DNA of 17,861 nt from Treponema sp. (GTDB lineage Bacteria; Spirochaetota; Spirochaetia; Treponematales; Treponemataceae), in assembly GCA_031290005.1 (NCBI GenBank), contig JAITOJ010000137.1:1-17861 (forward strand), written 5' to 3'. The position numbers were made by a program, and so were the translations under genes. The notes below the pieces were generated by a model. That model made no database searches and was not told the origin of the DNA. It saw only the letters and a list, made by a program, of their open reading frames with translations. Of this stretch, positions 6,568-13,962 are shown piece by piece (within the stretch, counting starts at the first letter, position 1; each line of letters starts with the position of its first letter).

Positions 6568-8190
6568 ATGAAAACACAAATCGCGCTATTTGCCGGAAAC
6601 GCAAACCCCTATCAGTTTGAAAAAGCCTTTGCGGGTCGTTCCGCCTTTGAGCGCAGCCTGGACTGGGCTTTGGCATTCCCGCAGGCAGCCGAAACCGGGG
6701 ACTTTGAAAGCCCCCTGATTCTTACGGACAGCCAGACCGACGCGTCCGCCCGCGCCCAGCTTGCGGGCCGCGGAAACCCGGAGGTATTGTGCCGTCCCTC
6801 CTGGTCAATCGCGGACATGACGGCGGCACTGGCATCTCGCTGCAAAGAGCGGGGCGTACAGACCCTGCTCTTTTGCCTGGGGGCAAGTCCCTTTTTGAAC
6901 AGTGAATTGGCCAAAACCGTGCTTGCCCACCATCTGCGCTACGTGTGCGAATACACCTTTGCCGACGGCTATGCCCAGGGGCTTGCACCGGCAGCAATCG
7001 ATGCCGGTGCGCTGGAAATTTTGGCCGGTCTGGCGGAAAAGGATTTTGCCAATAAACCCGTTACAGCGGAAGCCCTGTTTGCGGTCATCAAGGGAGACAT
7101 CAATTCCTTTGAAGTAGAAACCGTAATTTCCCCGGAAGACCTGCGGCTCCACCGCTTTGATTTTTCCTGCCTGTCCAAACGTACTTTGGAGGTCTGCAAA
7201 AACCTGTACGCCGCGGCCCCAAAAACCGGAGGCATCAATGCCCTGGATGCGGTTGCTATCGGCCGCCTTGCGGCGGAAACGGAAAACGTGCGGCGCACCA
7301 TACCTTCCTTTTACAACGTGCAGGTGTCCTGCTGGGACCCGTTCGACACCCTGTACAGCCCCTATCCGGCGGCATATGCCGAAAAATTCGGCCACCATCC
7401 GGCGGTCTCGCGGGAAAAAAATCCCCGCTGGCATATGGACGCCCGCCGGTTCAAGGCGCTGGCACAGGAAATGGCCGCCCTCTCCGGCGAAGCGGTAGTG
7501 TCCCTGTCCGCCTGGGGGGAGCCGCTGTCTCACCCGGAGTTCGCGGAACTGGTTTTCGCTGCGATGGCGGAGCCGGGGCTGTCGCTCCTGGTCGAGACCA
7601 ACGGCGCGCTGGTCACTCAGGTTCTGGCGGAGACAATCGCGGGTATCGTCAAGCGGGCGGGGAAACGTACCAACGGGCACGAGCCGGTCTACTGGATTGT
7701 CAGCCTGGATGCCGTAGATGAAGAGGCCTACCGGCGGATTCACGCCGTGCCGCCCGTCACTGTTGACGAAGTGGAACTACCCACCCTGAAAAAGGCGAAG
7801 AAGGCGGTGGAGATTTTGGAAGCGGCGTTCCCCGGCGCGGTCTATCCCCAGTTTACGCGCATGAACGAGAACGAAGAGCAGTTGGAGTCATTCTACCGCC
7901 TCTGGAAGGAGCGGGGCAATCTGATTATCCAGAAATATGACTGGTTCTGCGGCCGCCTGCCCGACCGCCGCCCCGCAGACCTGTCCCCCCTGGACCGCAA
8001 TCCCTGCTGGCATCTCCTCCGGGACATGATTATTCTGGCGGACGGCAGCGTTCCGGCCTGCCGGGAACAGGTGTTGTCCGGGGTCATAGGAAATGTGTTT
8101 GACGACGGTCTGGAAAACGTCTGGAAGCGGGGAGGGACGTCTGGTGAACTCTGTAAGGACTGCGATGAATACTATACCTTTAATTTTTAA
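6568..8190 (+). CDS. Spiro-SPASM protein (radical SAM-like with C-terminal SPASM domain)
   Basis: A 540-residue protein of the spirochete 'spiro-SPASM' type. The ATG at 6568 is chosen because upstream in-frame starts lie within pfk and its promoter. Residues 1 to about 220 look like a degenerate nucleotidyltransferase fold (FAGNANPYQFEKAFAGRSAF; CLGASPFLN; FADGYAQGL). The middle resembles a radical SAM barrel (SAWGEPLSHPEF at about 312-323, VETNGALV, VSLDAVDEEAYRRIH), but the expected CX3CX2C cluster site has only Cys255 in SCWDPFDTLYSPYP. The C-terminus is a good SPASM domain: Cys480, Cys498 in DGSVPACREQ, GVIGNVFDDGLENVW, then C529-x2-C532, with Cys461 upstream. It probably retains one auxiliary iron-sulfur site. 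It opens a six-gene unit with sugar-transfer genes; its substrate is unknown. Confidence 0.82.
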   Translation: MKTQIALFAGNANPYQFEKAFAGRSAFERSLDWALAFPQAAETGDFESPLILTDSQTDASARAQLAGRGNPEVLCRPSWSIADMTAALASRCKERGVQTLLFCLGASPFLNSELAKTVLAHHLRYVCEYTFADGYAQGLAPAAIDAGALEILAGLAEKDFANKPVTAEALFAVIKGDINSFEVETVISPEDLRLHRFDFSCLSKRTLEVCKNLYAAAPKTGGINALDAVAIGRLAAETENVRRTIPSFYNVQVSCWDPFDTLYSPYPAAYAEKFGHHPAVSREKNPRWHMDARRFKALAQEMAALSGEAVVSLSAWGEPLSHPEFAELVFAAMAEPGLSLLVETNGALVTQVLAETIAGIVKRAGKRTNGHEPVYWIVSLDAVDEEAYRRIHAVPPVTVDEVELPTLKKAKKAVEILEAAFPGAVYPQFTRMNENEEQLESFYRLWKERGNLIIQKYDWFCGRLPDRRPADLSPLDRNPCWHLLRDMIILADGSVPACREQVLSGVIGNVFDDGLENVWKRGGTSGELCKDCDEYYTFNF

Positions 8191-9127
8191 CGAAAAACAA
8201 ATCCGGCGCACCATTTTGGGAGGAACGGAGGCGCCGCAGGATGTCCAGGTTCCTGCGGCGGCGGTACTCCTGAACCACAGCGGCAACCAGTACCGCGACC
8301 AGACTTTGGACAATCTCCAGAAAAATGGCTTTGAGTCGATTATTTCTATTGAATCCAGTCAGGACAACTATCTCATTGAGGATTTATCCCGGCGGTTCCC
8401 GGCAGTCACGTTCGTGCTCTTGCACGAGGAAGCGACCCTCGGCGAAATGATTAACACCGCCGTTGCCGAAACCAGCGCACCATACTTCTTTGTGCTCCGG
8501 GATTCCCTGAAAATCACCGCCCAGCTTATTAACCCCCGGTTTTTCGGGTATCCGGGACAAACCGGTTCTCTGGTTGTGTCGCCCCGGCTTTTTTCGCGGG
8601 ACATGCGGCCTCTGCCCATCGGGTACGCCCCGGCCATTGACCGCAGCCGCTTTACCGTCCGGGTGTCCCCGGAGATCTCCGAAGGCGGCAAGACCCTCTA
8701 TCCCTATGACTTTGTCGGCCTCTATAATAGAGGAAAGTTTATGCAGCTCGGCGGATTTGACCATACCATCACCGCTCCCTACTGGCAAAACCTGGACTTT
8801 GCCCTCCGCGCCTGGCTCTGGGGGGAATTCATCACGTTGTCGCCCCGGCTTCAGATTTCATACGACACCGACCCGGTGGAGCCGGATGCCAGCGCCAACG
8901 CCGCATACCAGCGGTTTTACCTGAAGAATATCGCCCCGGTGGTAAAAACCGGTTACGGCTATATTCCGGGGAGCGCCTTTTTCAGTTACTGGCAGCGGAG
9001 CCGGGCTGGTTTTTTTACCGCCCGGCGGCAATTTTCCGAAGGCCGCCGCTGGGTAGAGGCAAACCGGTTTCGTTTTACCCAGGACATCCACTCCCTCTGC
9101 GCCGCCTGGGAACGCGAGGCGGAATGA
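8165..9127 (+). CDS. GT-A-like glycosyltransferase family protein
   Basis: A 320-residue protein. The ATG at 8165 has a TAAGGA ribosome site at 8154-8159 and overlaps the previous gene by 26 bases; in-frame starts further upstream (8093) lie deep in that gene. The fold looks like a family 2 type glycosyltransferase: an early strand/helix region (AAAVLLNHSG...LDNLQKNGFESIISIES), a middle LGEMINTAVAETSAPYFFVL resembling the nucleotide-sugar region, and MQLGGFDHTITAPYWQNLDFALRAWLWG matching the 'GGFDE...DLDLCLR' acceptor-side motif. The usual DxD is not clear, so activity is not assured. Its stop overlaps the next start by four bases (ATGA). By context it should transfer or handle a sugar made by the neighbouring cytidylyltransferase/PseG fusion. 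Confidence 0.75.
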   Translation: MNTIPLIFNEKQIRRTILGGTEAPQDVQVPAAAVLLNHSGNQYRDQTLDNLQKNGFESIISIESSQDNYLIEDLSRRFPAVTFVLLHEEATLGEMINTAVAETSAPYFFVLRDSLKITAQLINPRFFGYPGQTGSLVVSPRLFSRDMRPLPIGYAPAIDRSRFTVRVSPEISEGGKTLYPYDFVGLYNRGKFMQLGGFDHTITAPYWQNLDFALRAWLWGEFITLSPRLQISYDTDPVEPDASANAAYQRFYLKNIAPVVKTGYGYIPGSAFFSYWQRSRAGFFTARRQFSEGRRWVEANRFRFTQDIHSLCAAWEREAE

Positions 9128-12100
9128 CCGTCGGCGTAATCATACAGTGCCGTCTTGCTTCTACCCGGCTGCCCCAAAAAGCCCTGCTCCCCCTGGGGGG
9201 CAAAAGCGCGATTTTGTGGACCCTGGACGCCATGCGCCGCGTTCCGGCGGAGACGTATGTTTTGGCCTGCGACTTCGACTCCGAAGCAACGCTGCGCCCC
9301 CTGGCGGAACAGGCGGGTTGGGAGTGTTTCGCGGGCCCCAAAGATGACGTTCTGGAACGGTTTTGCCGGGCCGCTGCCCGGCGCCGCATTGACCTCATAG
9401 TCCGGGCCACCGGGGACAATCCTTTCCTTTTTTACGAGGCCGCCGCCGCGTCGGTGGCGGAAGCGCAAAAGACCGGCGCGGACTACTTCACCTTTACCGG
9501 ACTTCCCCACGGAAGCGGTGTGGAAGTCCTTAAAACAGCGGCCCTGCGGGACGCCAATGCCCATACCGCTGACCCATATGAGCGGGAGCATGTGGGCCCC
9601 GCCTTATACCGGCATACCGGGGCGTACTCCTGTGTTTTTACGGAAGCCCCGGTGGAATGGCGCAGGCCGGACTTGCGGACGACTATTGACACCCCGGCAG
9701 ATTACCGCCGCGCCCAGCGGGCCCTGCGGCTGCTTGCGGGAAACACGCCGGAAGGCAAAGATGCGGGCGGGCCTTTTTCGGCAGCCCAAATCTGCGCCGC
9801 CTTTACCAATCCGGCGGTGACCCGTCCGGTTTTCTGCGTCCCTTCGGTACAAAAGGGCAGGGGAACGGGCCACCTGCGCCGCGTCCTGGCCCTGGCGCAA
9901 GAAACCGGCGCGGATGTGTATGTCCCCGGGGAATGCGGCCTGGCGGAAACCGCCGCTCTGGTTGCGCAGGCCATCGCCGGGGGGCTTGCGCCCTGGCAAA
10001 TCACAGACAGTCTGCCCCAAAAGGGTGAATACGCCCTGATTCTGGCGGACGCCTTCGCGCTTACCCAGGCCGAGTCACACACATTCAGCGCCCTGGCCCC
10101 CCTGGCGGCCATAGACGAAGGGTCAGAGCATACGGCGTACTGCGATTATGTGCTGGACAGTATTCCCGCGTATAAGCTTACCCGCAAAGCCAACGCGGTT
10201 CACTCGGAATTTATCCCCCTGCCCATGAACCGCCGCCGTTCCGGGGACAGAGCTTGTGATACCGTGCTGGCGGTTTTTGGCGGTGAAGATCCGGCGGGCC
10301 TGACCCTCCGCGCCGCCAGTGCCTGCGCCGAATGCGGCAAAACCGTTACGGCAATCACCGCACATCCCGTGGAAAAACAGCGAAAAATTCCCGCGCGTCT
10401 GGCGGGAAAAATCACGTTTATTGAGCCAGTGCAAAATCTGCGGGAATCCCTGTATTTGTACGATGCCGTGATTACCCATTACGGCTTTACCGCCTTTGAA
10501 GCCGTTGCCGCGGGCTGTGCGGTCATCCTGCTGGGCACAACCCCCCTGCATACCGCACTGGCAAAAAAATACGGTTTCGCGTACGTGCCGCAAGGCTCGC
10601 TTGCCCCGGCAAGACTGCCCCGCGCCCTGGCGAAACGCTTTGGTAAGCCGGAAACGCTGTATCGTGTCCTGGGGTTTATGGCCCCTGGCAGCAGAACCGA
10701 AGCGGCAGGGCACACCGGGGCGGGCAGCTTGAGCGGCTTTGTGCGCCGCCTTGCCCAGGGCGAACGCCTCCCGTGCCCTCTGTGCGGCAAAGCCCACCCG
10801 GAAAATGGCGACCGAATCATTGCCCGCACGGAGGAACGCACCTTCCGGCGGTGCGGCACCTGCGGGATTGTGTATATCGCCTGGACCAACGCAAAACCCG
10901 CTGCGGCCTATAACGAATCCTATTTTTTCGCTGAATACAAAAATCAGTACGGCAAAACCTATCTTGAAGACTTTGCGGCCATCAAGGCTCAAGGGGCGCG
11001 GCGGTGCAAAATCATCAATTCCCTGTACCGGCGGCGTCCCGGCCCAAACCAAACGCCCCCCGCGCTTTTGGACGTGGGCTGCGCCTACGGCCCCTTTTTA
11101 AGCGCCGCCCGCGACGCCGGGTGGTCGGTACACGGGCTGGATATTTCGAAAGAAGCGGTGGATTACGTGGCGCAGACCCTGGCCTTCCCGGCGGTGTGCG
11201 GGAACTTTGCGGAACTAGAGCCGGAAAATCTGTTCGCTCAGTTTGAGAAAATCCAAGGCAACCGAAAAGGCGGTGGAACTGTGCGCTATTGGGACACGAG
11301 TACTGAAAAAGCGACAGAATTACGGGAGGAATATTTTGGAACCCCGGAGGAATTGAGAGAAAAGGCACGGCCTGAACGACAGGCCCGGAACAAAGAGGAG
11401 GCGGATAGTATCTTAAAAGAAATAGCGAAAAATGGCCTCCTGCATAATGCCGCGAATCCGGCTCTTGTGGTGACATTGAGCAATACCTCAATTAGAAAAA
11501 TATTGGATGACAAGGCGGTGAAAAAATCTTTCAGCGAGGGGGCGCATTTTCTTGGGGCGGCAAATATTGACAAATTGTTTTTAAACGCTATTGAGCCATG
11601 GCAATTTCGGCTTGACCCACGCAAAGAAAACAGGGATATACAATCACGGAAATTTTTGTATTCCCCCTTATTGTTTGAGGAAAAAATCGTACCGGTCAAA
11701 CTGACGGTAAAACAATACAAAACCGAGGCAAACGGAATCAGATTATATTCAATAGAGGCAATTGATATTGATTTGGGTAAAAAAAGAGAGGATGTGGGTA
11801 ACTTAGCGTCATATCCGTTTGCAGAAACAAACGCACAAGAGCGCCCCTCTTACACATCCTCTTGGGAAGATACATCAGTATCTTCAATTAGTAAAATATC
11901 ACAGGGTTTTGATTCTGTCAATATGTGGTTTGTCATCGAGCACTTTCAGGCCCTGGGCAAGGCCCTGGACAGGGCCTCGGCAGCGCTGAAAGCGGGCGGC
12001 ATCTTTGCCTTTTCCACTCCCTCGGCTTCTGGCGTGTCGGCTCAATACAACCGGGACGCTTTTTTTGCCCAAAGCCCCCGGGACCACTACACTCTGTGGG

Positions 12101-12318
12101 AACCGGAGCGGGCAAGGCGAATCCTGCGGCAAAAGGGTTTTACGGTGGTTCGCATGGTATCCACGGGCCATCACCCCGAACGGTTCCCGGTCTATACAAA
12201 GCTCATCCGGTATCCCCGGCTGGCAAAGCTCTGCAAGGCCCTGCTTGGCCAATACAGCCGCCTGTTCCGTCTGGGGGACACCTTTGAAGTCTATTGCGTA
12301 AAAACAGGAGGCAAGTAA
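9124..12318 (+). CDS. SpsF-like cytidylyltransferase / PseG-like GT-B / methyltransferase fusion, with in-frame insertion
   Basis: A 1064-residue fusion; without its insertion (residues 707-928) it would be 842. Residues 1 to about 205 are an SpsF/NeuA-like cytidylyltransferase (GVIIQCRLASTRLPQKAL; GPKDDVLERF; RATGDNPF; TTIDTPADY). Residues about 235-525 resemble PseG, a GT-B UDP-sugar hydrolase (SVQKGRGTGHLRRVLALA; AVFGGEDPAG; VITHYGFTAFEAVAAGCAVI). Residues about 548 to the end are a class I methyltransferase with a zinc ribbon (C551-x2-C554, C577-x2-C580), SAM motif I LLDVGCAYGPF (648-658), motif II VHGLDIS, and after the insertion FDSVNMWFVIEHF and ALKAGGIFAFSTP. Such zinc-ribbon methyltransferases commonly act on sugar nucleotides or lipid-linked sugars. 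Start and stop both sit in the tightly spaced plus-strand unit. Whether the protein with the insertion is active is unknown; the reading frame is intact throughout. Confidence 0.88.
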   Translation: MTVGVIIQCRLASTRLPQKALLPLGGKSAILWTLDAMRRVPAETYVLACDFDSEATLRPLAEQAGWECFAGPKDDVLERFCRAAARRRIDLIVRATGDNPFLFYEAAAASVAEAQKTGADYFTFTGLPHGSGVEVLKTAALRDANAHTADPYEREHVGPALYRHTGAYSCVFTEAPVEWRRPDLRTTIDTPADYRRAQRALRLLAGNTPEGKDAGGPFSAAQICAAFTNPAVTRPVFCVPSVQKGRGTGHLRRVLALAQETGADVYVPGECGLAETAALVAQAIAGGLAPWQITDSLPQKGEYALILADAFALTQAESHTFSALAPLAAIDEGSEHTAYCDYVLDSIPAYKLTRKANAVHSEFIPLPMNRRRSGDRACDTVLAVFGGEDPAGLTLRAASACAECGKTVTAITAHPVEKQRKIPARLAGKITFIEPVQNLRESLYLYDAVITHYGFTAFEAVAAGCAVILLGTTPLHTALAKKYGFAYVPQGSLAPARLPRALAKRFGKPETLYRVLGFMAPGSRTEAAGHTGAGSLSGFVRRLAQGERLPCPLCGKAHPENGDRIIARTEERTFRRCGTCGIVYIAWTNAKPAAAYNESYFFAEYKNQYGKTYLEDFAAIKAQGARRCKIINSLYRRRPGPNQTPPALLDVGCAYGPFLSAARDAGWSVHGLDISKEAVDYVAQTLAFPAVCGNFAELEPENLFAQFEKIQGNRKGGGTVRYWDTSTEKATELREEYFGTPEELREKARPERQARNKEEADSILKEIAKNGLLHNAANPALVVTLSNTSIRKILDDKAVKKSFSEGAHFLGAANIDKLFLNAIEPWQFRLDPRKENRDIQSRKFLYSPLLFEEKIVPVKLTVKQYKTEANGIRLYSIEAIDIDLGKKREDVGNLASYPFAETNAQERPSYTSSWEDTSVSSISKISQGFDSVNMWFVIEHFQALGKALDRASAALKAGGIFAFSTPSASGVSAQYNRDAFFAQSPRDHYTLWEPERARRILRQKGFTVVRMVSTGHHPERFPVYTKLIRYPRLAKLCKALLGQYSRLFRLGDTFEVYCVKTGGK
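11242..11907 (+). mobile_element. 666-bp in-frame protein-coding insertion with LPD3-like domain
   Basis: The segment splits the methyltransferase domain between ...PENLFAQ and FDSVNMWFVIEH. The pentamer TTTGA occurs at 11242-11246 and again at 11908-11912, exactly 666 bases apart (222 codons), so deleting one copy plus the segment rejoins CAG-TTT-GAT-TCT in frame. By hand count it is about 43% GC (285 of 661 bases, 11247-11907), against about 66% in 11041-11160 and 72% in 11941-12000. The encoded 222 residues have a charged helical start (EELREKARPERQARNKEEAD), a core FLGAANIDKLFLNA...RKFLYSPLLFEEKIVPVKLT...GIRLYSIEAIDI, and a Ser/Thr-rich linker end. The core resembles LPD3 of phage large polyvalent proteins. 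No transposase, intein block motifs or inverted ends are visible. Mobility is inferred from one copy. Confidence 0.8.
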
Positions 12319-12339
12319 CTACTAACTATGGGAGTAACT

Positions 12340-13953
12340 ATGGAACACAAAAAACACATTCTGATTCTGGGCGCGGGACTCATGCAGCGGCCCGCCATTG
12401 AAAGCGCAAAGGCCCTGGGATTTCACGCCACGGTCATTGACGCGAATCCAAACGCCGCCGCCATACCCGGCGCCGATAGATTTGAGCAAATCGACTTGAA
12501 AGACCGGGAGGCGGTGCGTGACTTTGCCCTGGTACTCAAGCAAACCCAGGGCCTGGACGCGATTTTTACCGCGGGAACGGATTTTTCCGCCTCCGTGTCC
12601 TATGCCGCCCAGGGGTGCGCCTTGCCCGCCCATTCCTTTGAGGCCGCCCTGAACGCCAGCGACAAAATCCGTATGCGCGGCTGCTTCAAAAAACACGGCG
12701 TCCCCTCCCCGGAATTCTTCGAGGTTGACTCCCGGACTGCGGGTGCCATCGACGCCGCCTTATCCCAAAACCTTGTTTTCCCCCTGGTGGTCAAACCCGT
12801 GGACAACATGGGCGCCCGGGGCTGCCGGCTGGCCCGGAATACGGCGGAATTCCGGGATGCCCTGAATAACGCGGCCTCATCCTCCCGGTCAGGCCGGGTG
12901 GTGGTGGAAGAATACATGGAAGGTCCGGAATTTTCCGTGGACGCCCTGGTCTATAACGGCACGCTCACCATCTGCGGCTTTGCCGACCGGCACATCTTCT
13001 ACCCGCCCTATTTTATCGAAATGGGCCACACCATGCCCTCCGCGTACCCCAAAGCGGACATCGCCGCCCTGGTGGAAACCTTTGCCAAAGGAGCCGCTGC
13101 CCTGGGCCTGTCCCACGGGGCCGCCAAGGGAGACCTCAAACTGACCCCCACAGGCCCCATGATAGGCGAAATCGCCGGCAGACTCTCCGGGGGGTATATG
13201 TCCGGCTGGACCTATCCCTATGCCTCTGACTGCAATCTGACCGCCGAGGCCATCCGTATCGCCGCGGGGGAAAAACCGGCGCGCCTGGAAGCCCGCCGCA
13301 CCCCCTTCCTCACCCCTCACCCCTCGCTCTTCACGTGCTACGACCTTCCCGCCAAACGGGTGTGCGCTGAACGGGCCTGGGTCTCCATACCGGGGCACGT
13401 GCGGGAAATCGCGGGACTGGAGGACGCCGCAAAAATCCCCAATGTCCGGGACGTATTGCCCCGGATCCGGGCAGGGGACGCGGTAACCTTCCCGCGCAAC
13501 AACGTGGAAAAATGCGGCAACATCATCGCCGTGGCTGAGGGACAAGAACAGGCCGCGGAAAGCGCCCTGACGGCGGTGAAGGCCGTCACCCTGCGCCTGG
13601 AGCCGGGCAATCCCGGCACGGAACGCTTTTTGGCCGGGGAAACCGCCGGAAGCGAAGCCGGATTCCCGCCCGACGCTTTTCCGGTTCCCTCAGTGGTCAA
13701 GACGGCCCTTGAGCGGTCTTTGGAAGCCGCTGAAATCCCCGCCAATTCTCCGGCGCTTTCCCATCTTCCCGAATGCCTCGCGCTCTGCCTGGATTCTCTC
13801 AGGGACTGGAATTCCCTCACCCTGAGGGAAGCTGTCCAGAAGTTTGACCGGCTCTGTCCCCAGCGCCCCGCGCTCCCCGCCGGGCGGTTCTGGCGCGCCT
13901 GTGTTCGGGGAAGCGTTCAGGGAATGCTGTATATTGCCGATACTGTAGTATAG
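12340..13953 (+). CDS. ATP-grasp domain ligase
   Basis: A 537-residue protein (541 from ATG 12328). The start at 12340 is preferred because GGGAG at about 12331-12335 is well spaced, while the AGGAGG near 12306 is too far from 12328. Residues 1 to about 90 form a Rossmann-like pre-ATP-grasp domain (HILILGAGLMQRPAIESAKALG; TVIDANPNA; IFTAGTDF). The ATP-grasp core follows: ASDKIRMRGCFKKHGVPSP, PLVVKPVDNMGARGC (ATP-binding Lys and Gly loop), VVVEEYMEGPEFSVDALV, and GDLKLTPTGPMIGEIAGRLSGG with the metal-binding Glu. About 200 residues of less conserved sequence complete it. Such enzymes join a carboxylate to an amine or similar nucleophile using ATP, as in PurK or amino acid ligases; the substrate here is not evident. 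Position directly after the sugar fusion gene suggests a role in decorating the same product. Confidence 0.85.
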   Translation: MEHKKHILILGAGLMQRPAIESAKALGFHATVIDANPNAAAIPGADRFEQIDLKDREAVRDFALVLKQTQGLDAIFTAGTDFSASVSYAAQGCALPAHSFEAALNASDKIRMRGCFKKHGVPSPEFFEVDSRTAGAIDAALSQNLVFPLVVKPVDNMGARGCRLARNTAEFRDALNNAASSSRSGRVVVEEYMEGPEFSVDALVYNGTLTICGFADRHIFYPPYFIEMGHTMPSAYPKADIAALVETFAKGAAALGLSHGAAKGDLKLTPTGPMIGEIAGRLSGGYMSGWTYPYASDCNLTAEAIRIAAGEKPARLEARRTPFLTPHPSLFTCYDLPAKRVCAERAWVSIPGHVREIAGLEDAAKIPNVRDVLPRIRAGDAVTFPRNNVEKCGNIIAVAEGQEQAAESALTAVKAVTLRLEPGNPGTERFLAGETAGSEAGFPPDAFPVPSVVKTALERSLEAAEIPANSPALSHLPECLALCLDSLRDWNSLTLREAVQKFDRLCPQRPALPAGRFWRACVRGSVQGMLYIADTVV

Positions 13954-13962
13954 GTGTCAGAA

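Noticed and set aside
10123..11052. A 309-codon minus-strand open frame within the fusion gene
   Set aside because: Shadow of the PseG-like and zinc-ribbon coding sequence; composition is low-complexity Arg/Gly/Ala-type and no motif is seen.
11242..11907. The insertion as an intein
   Set aside because: No Cys/Ser/Thr at the first insert position, no block B T-x-x-H, and no C-terminal His-Asn followed by Cys/Ser/Thr; the end reads KISQG-F. The length without an endonuclease could fit a mini-intein, but the motifs are absent.
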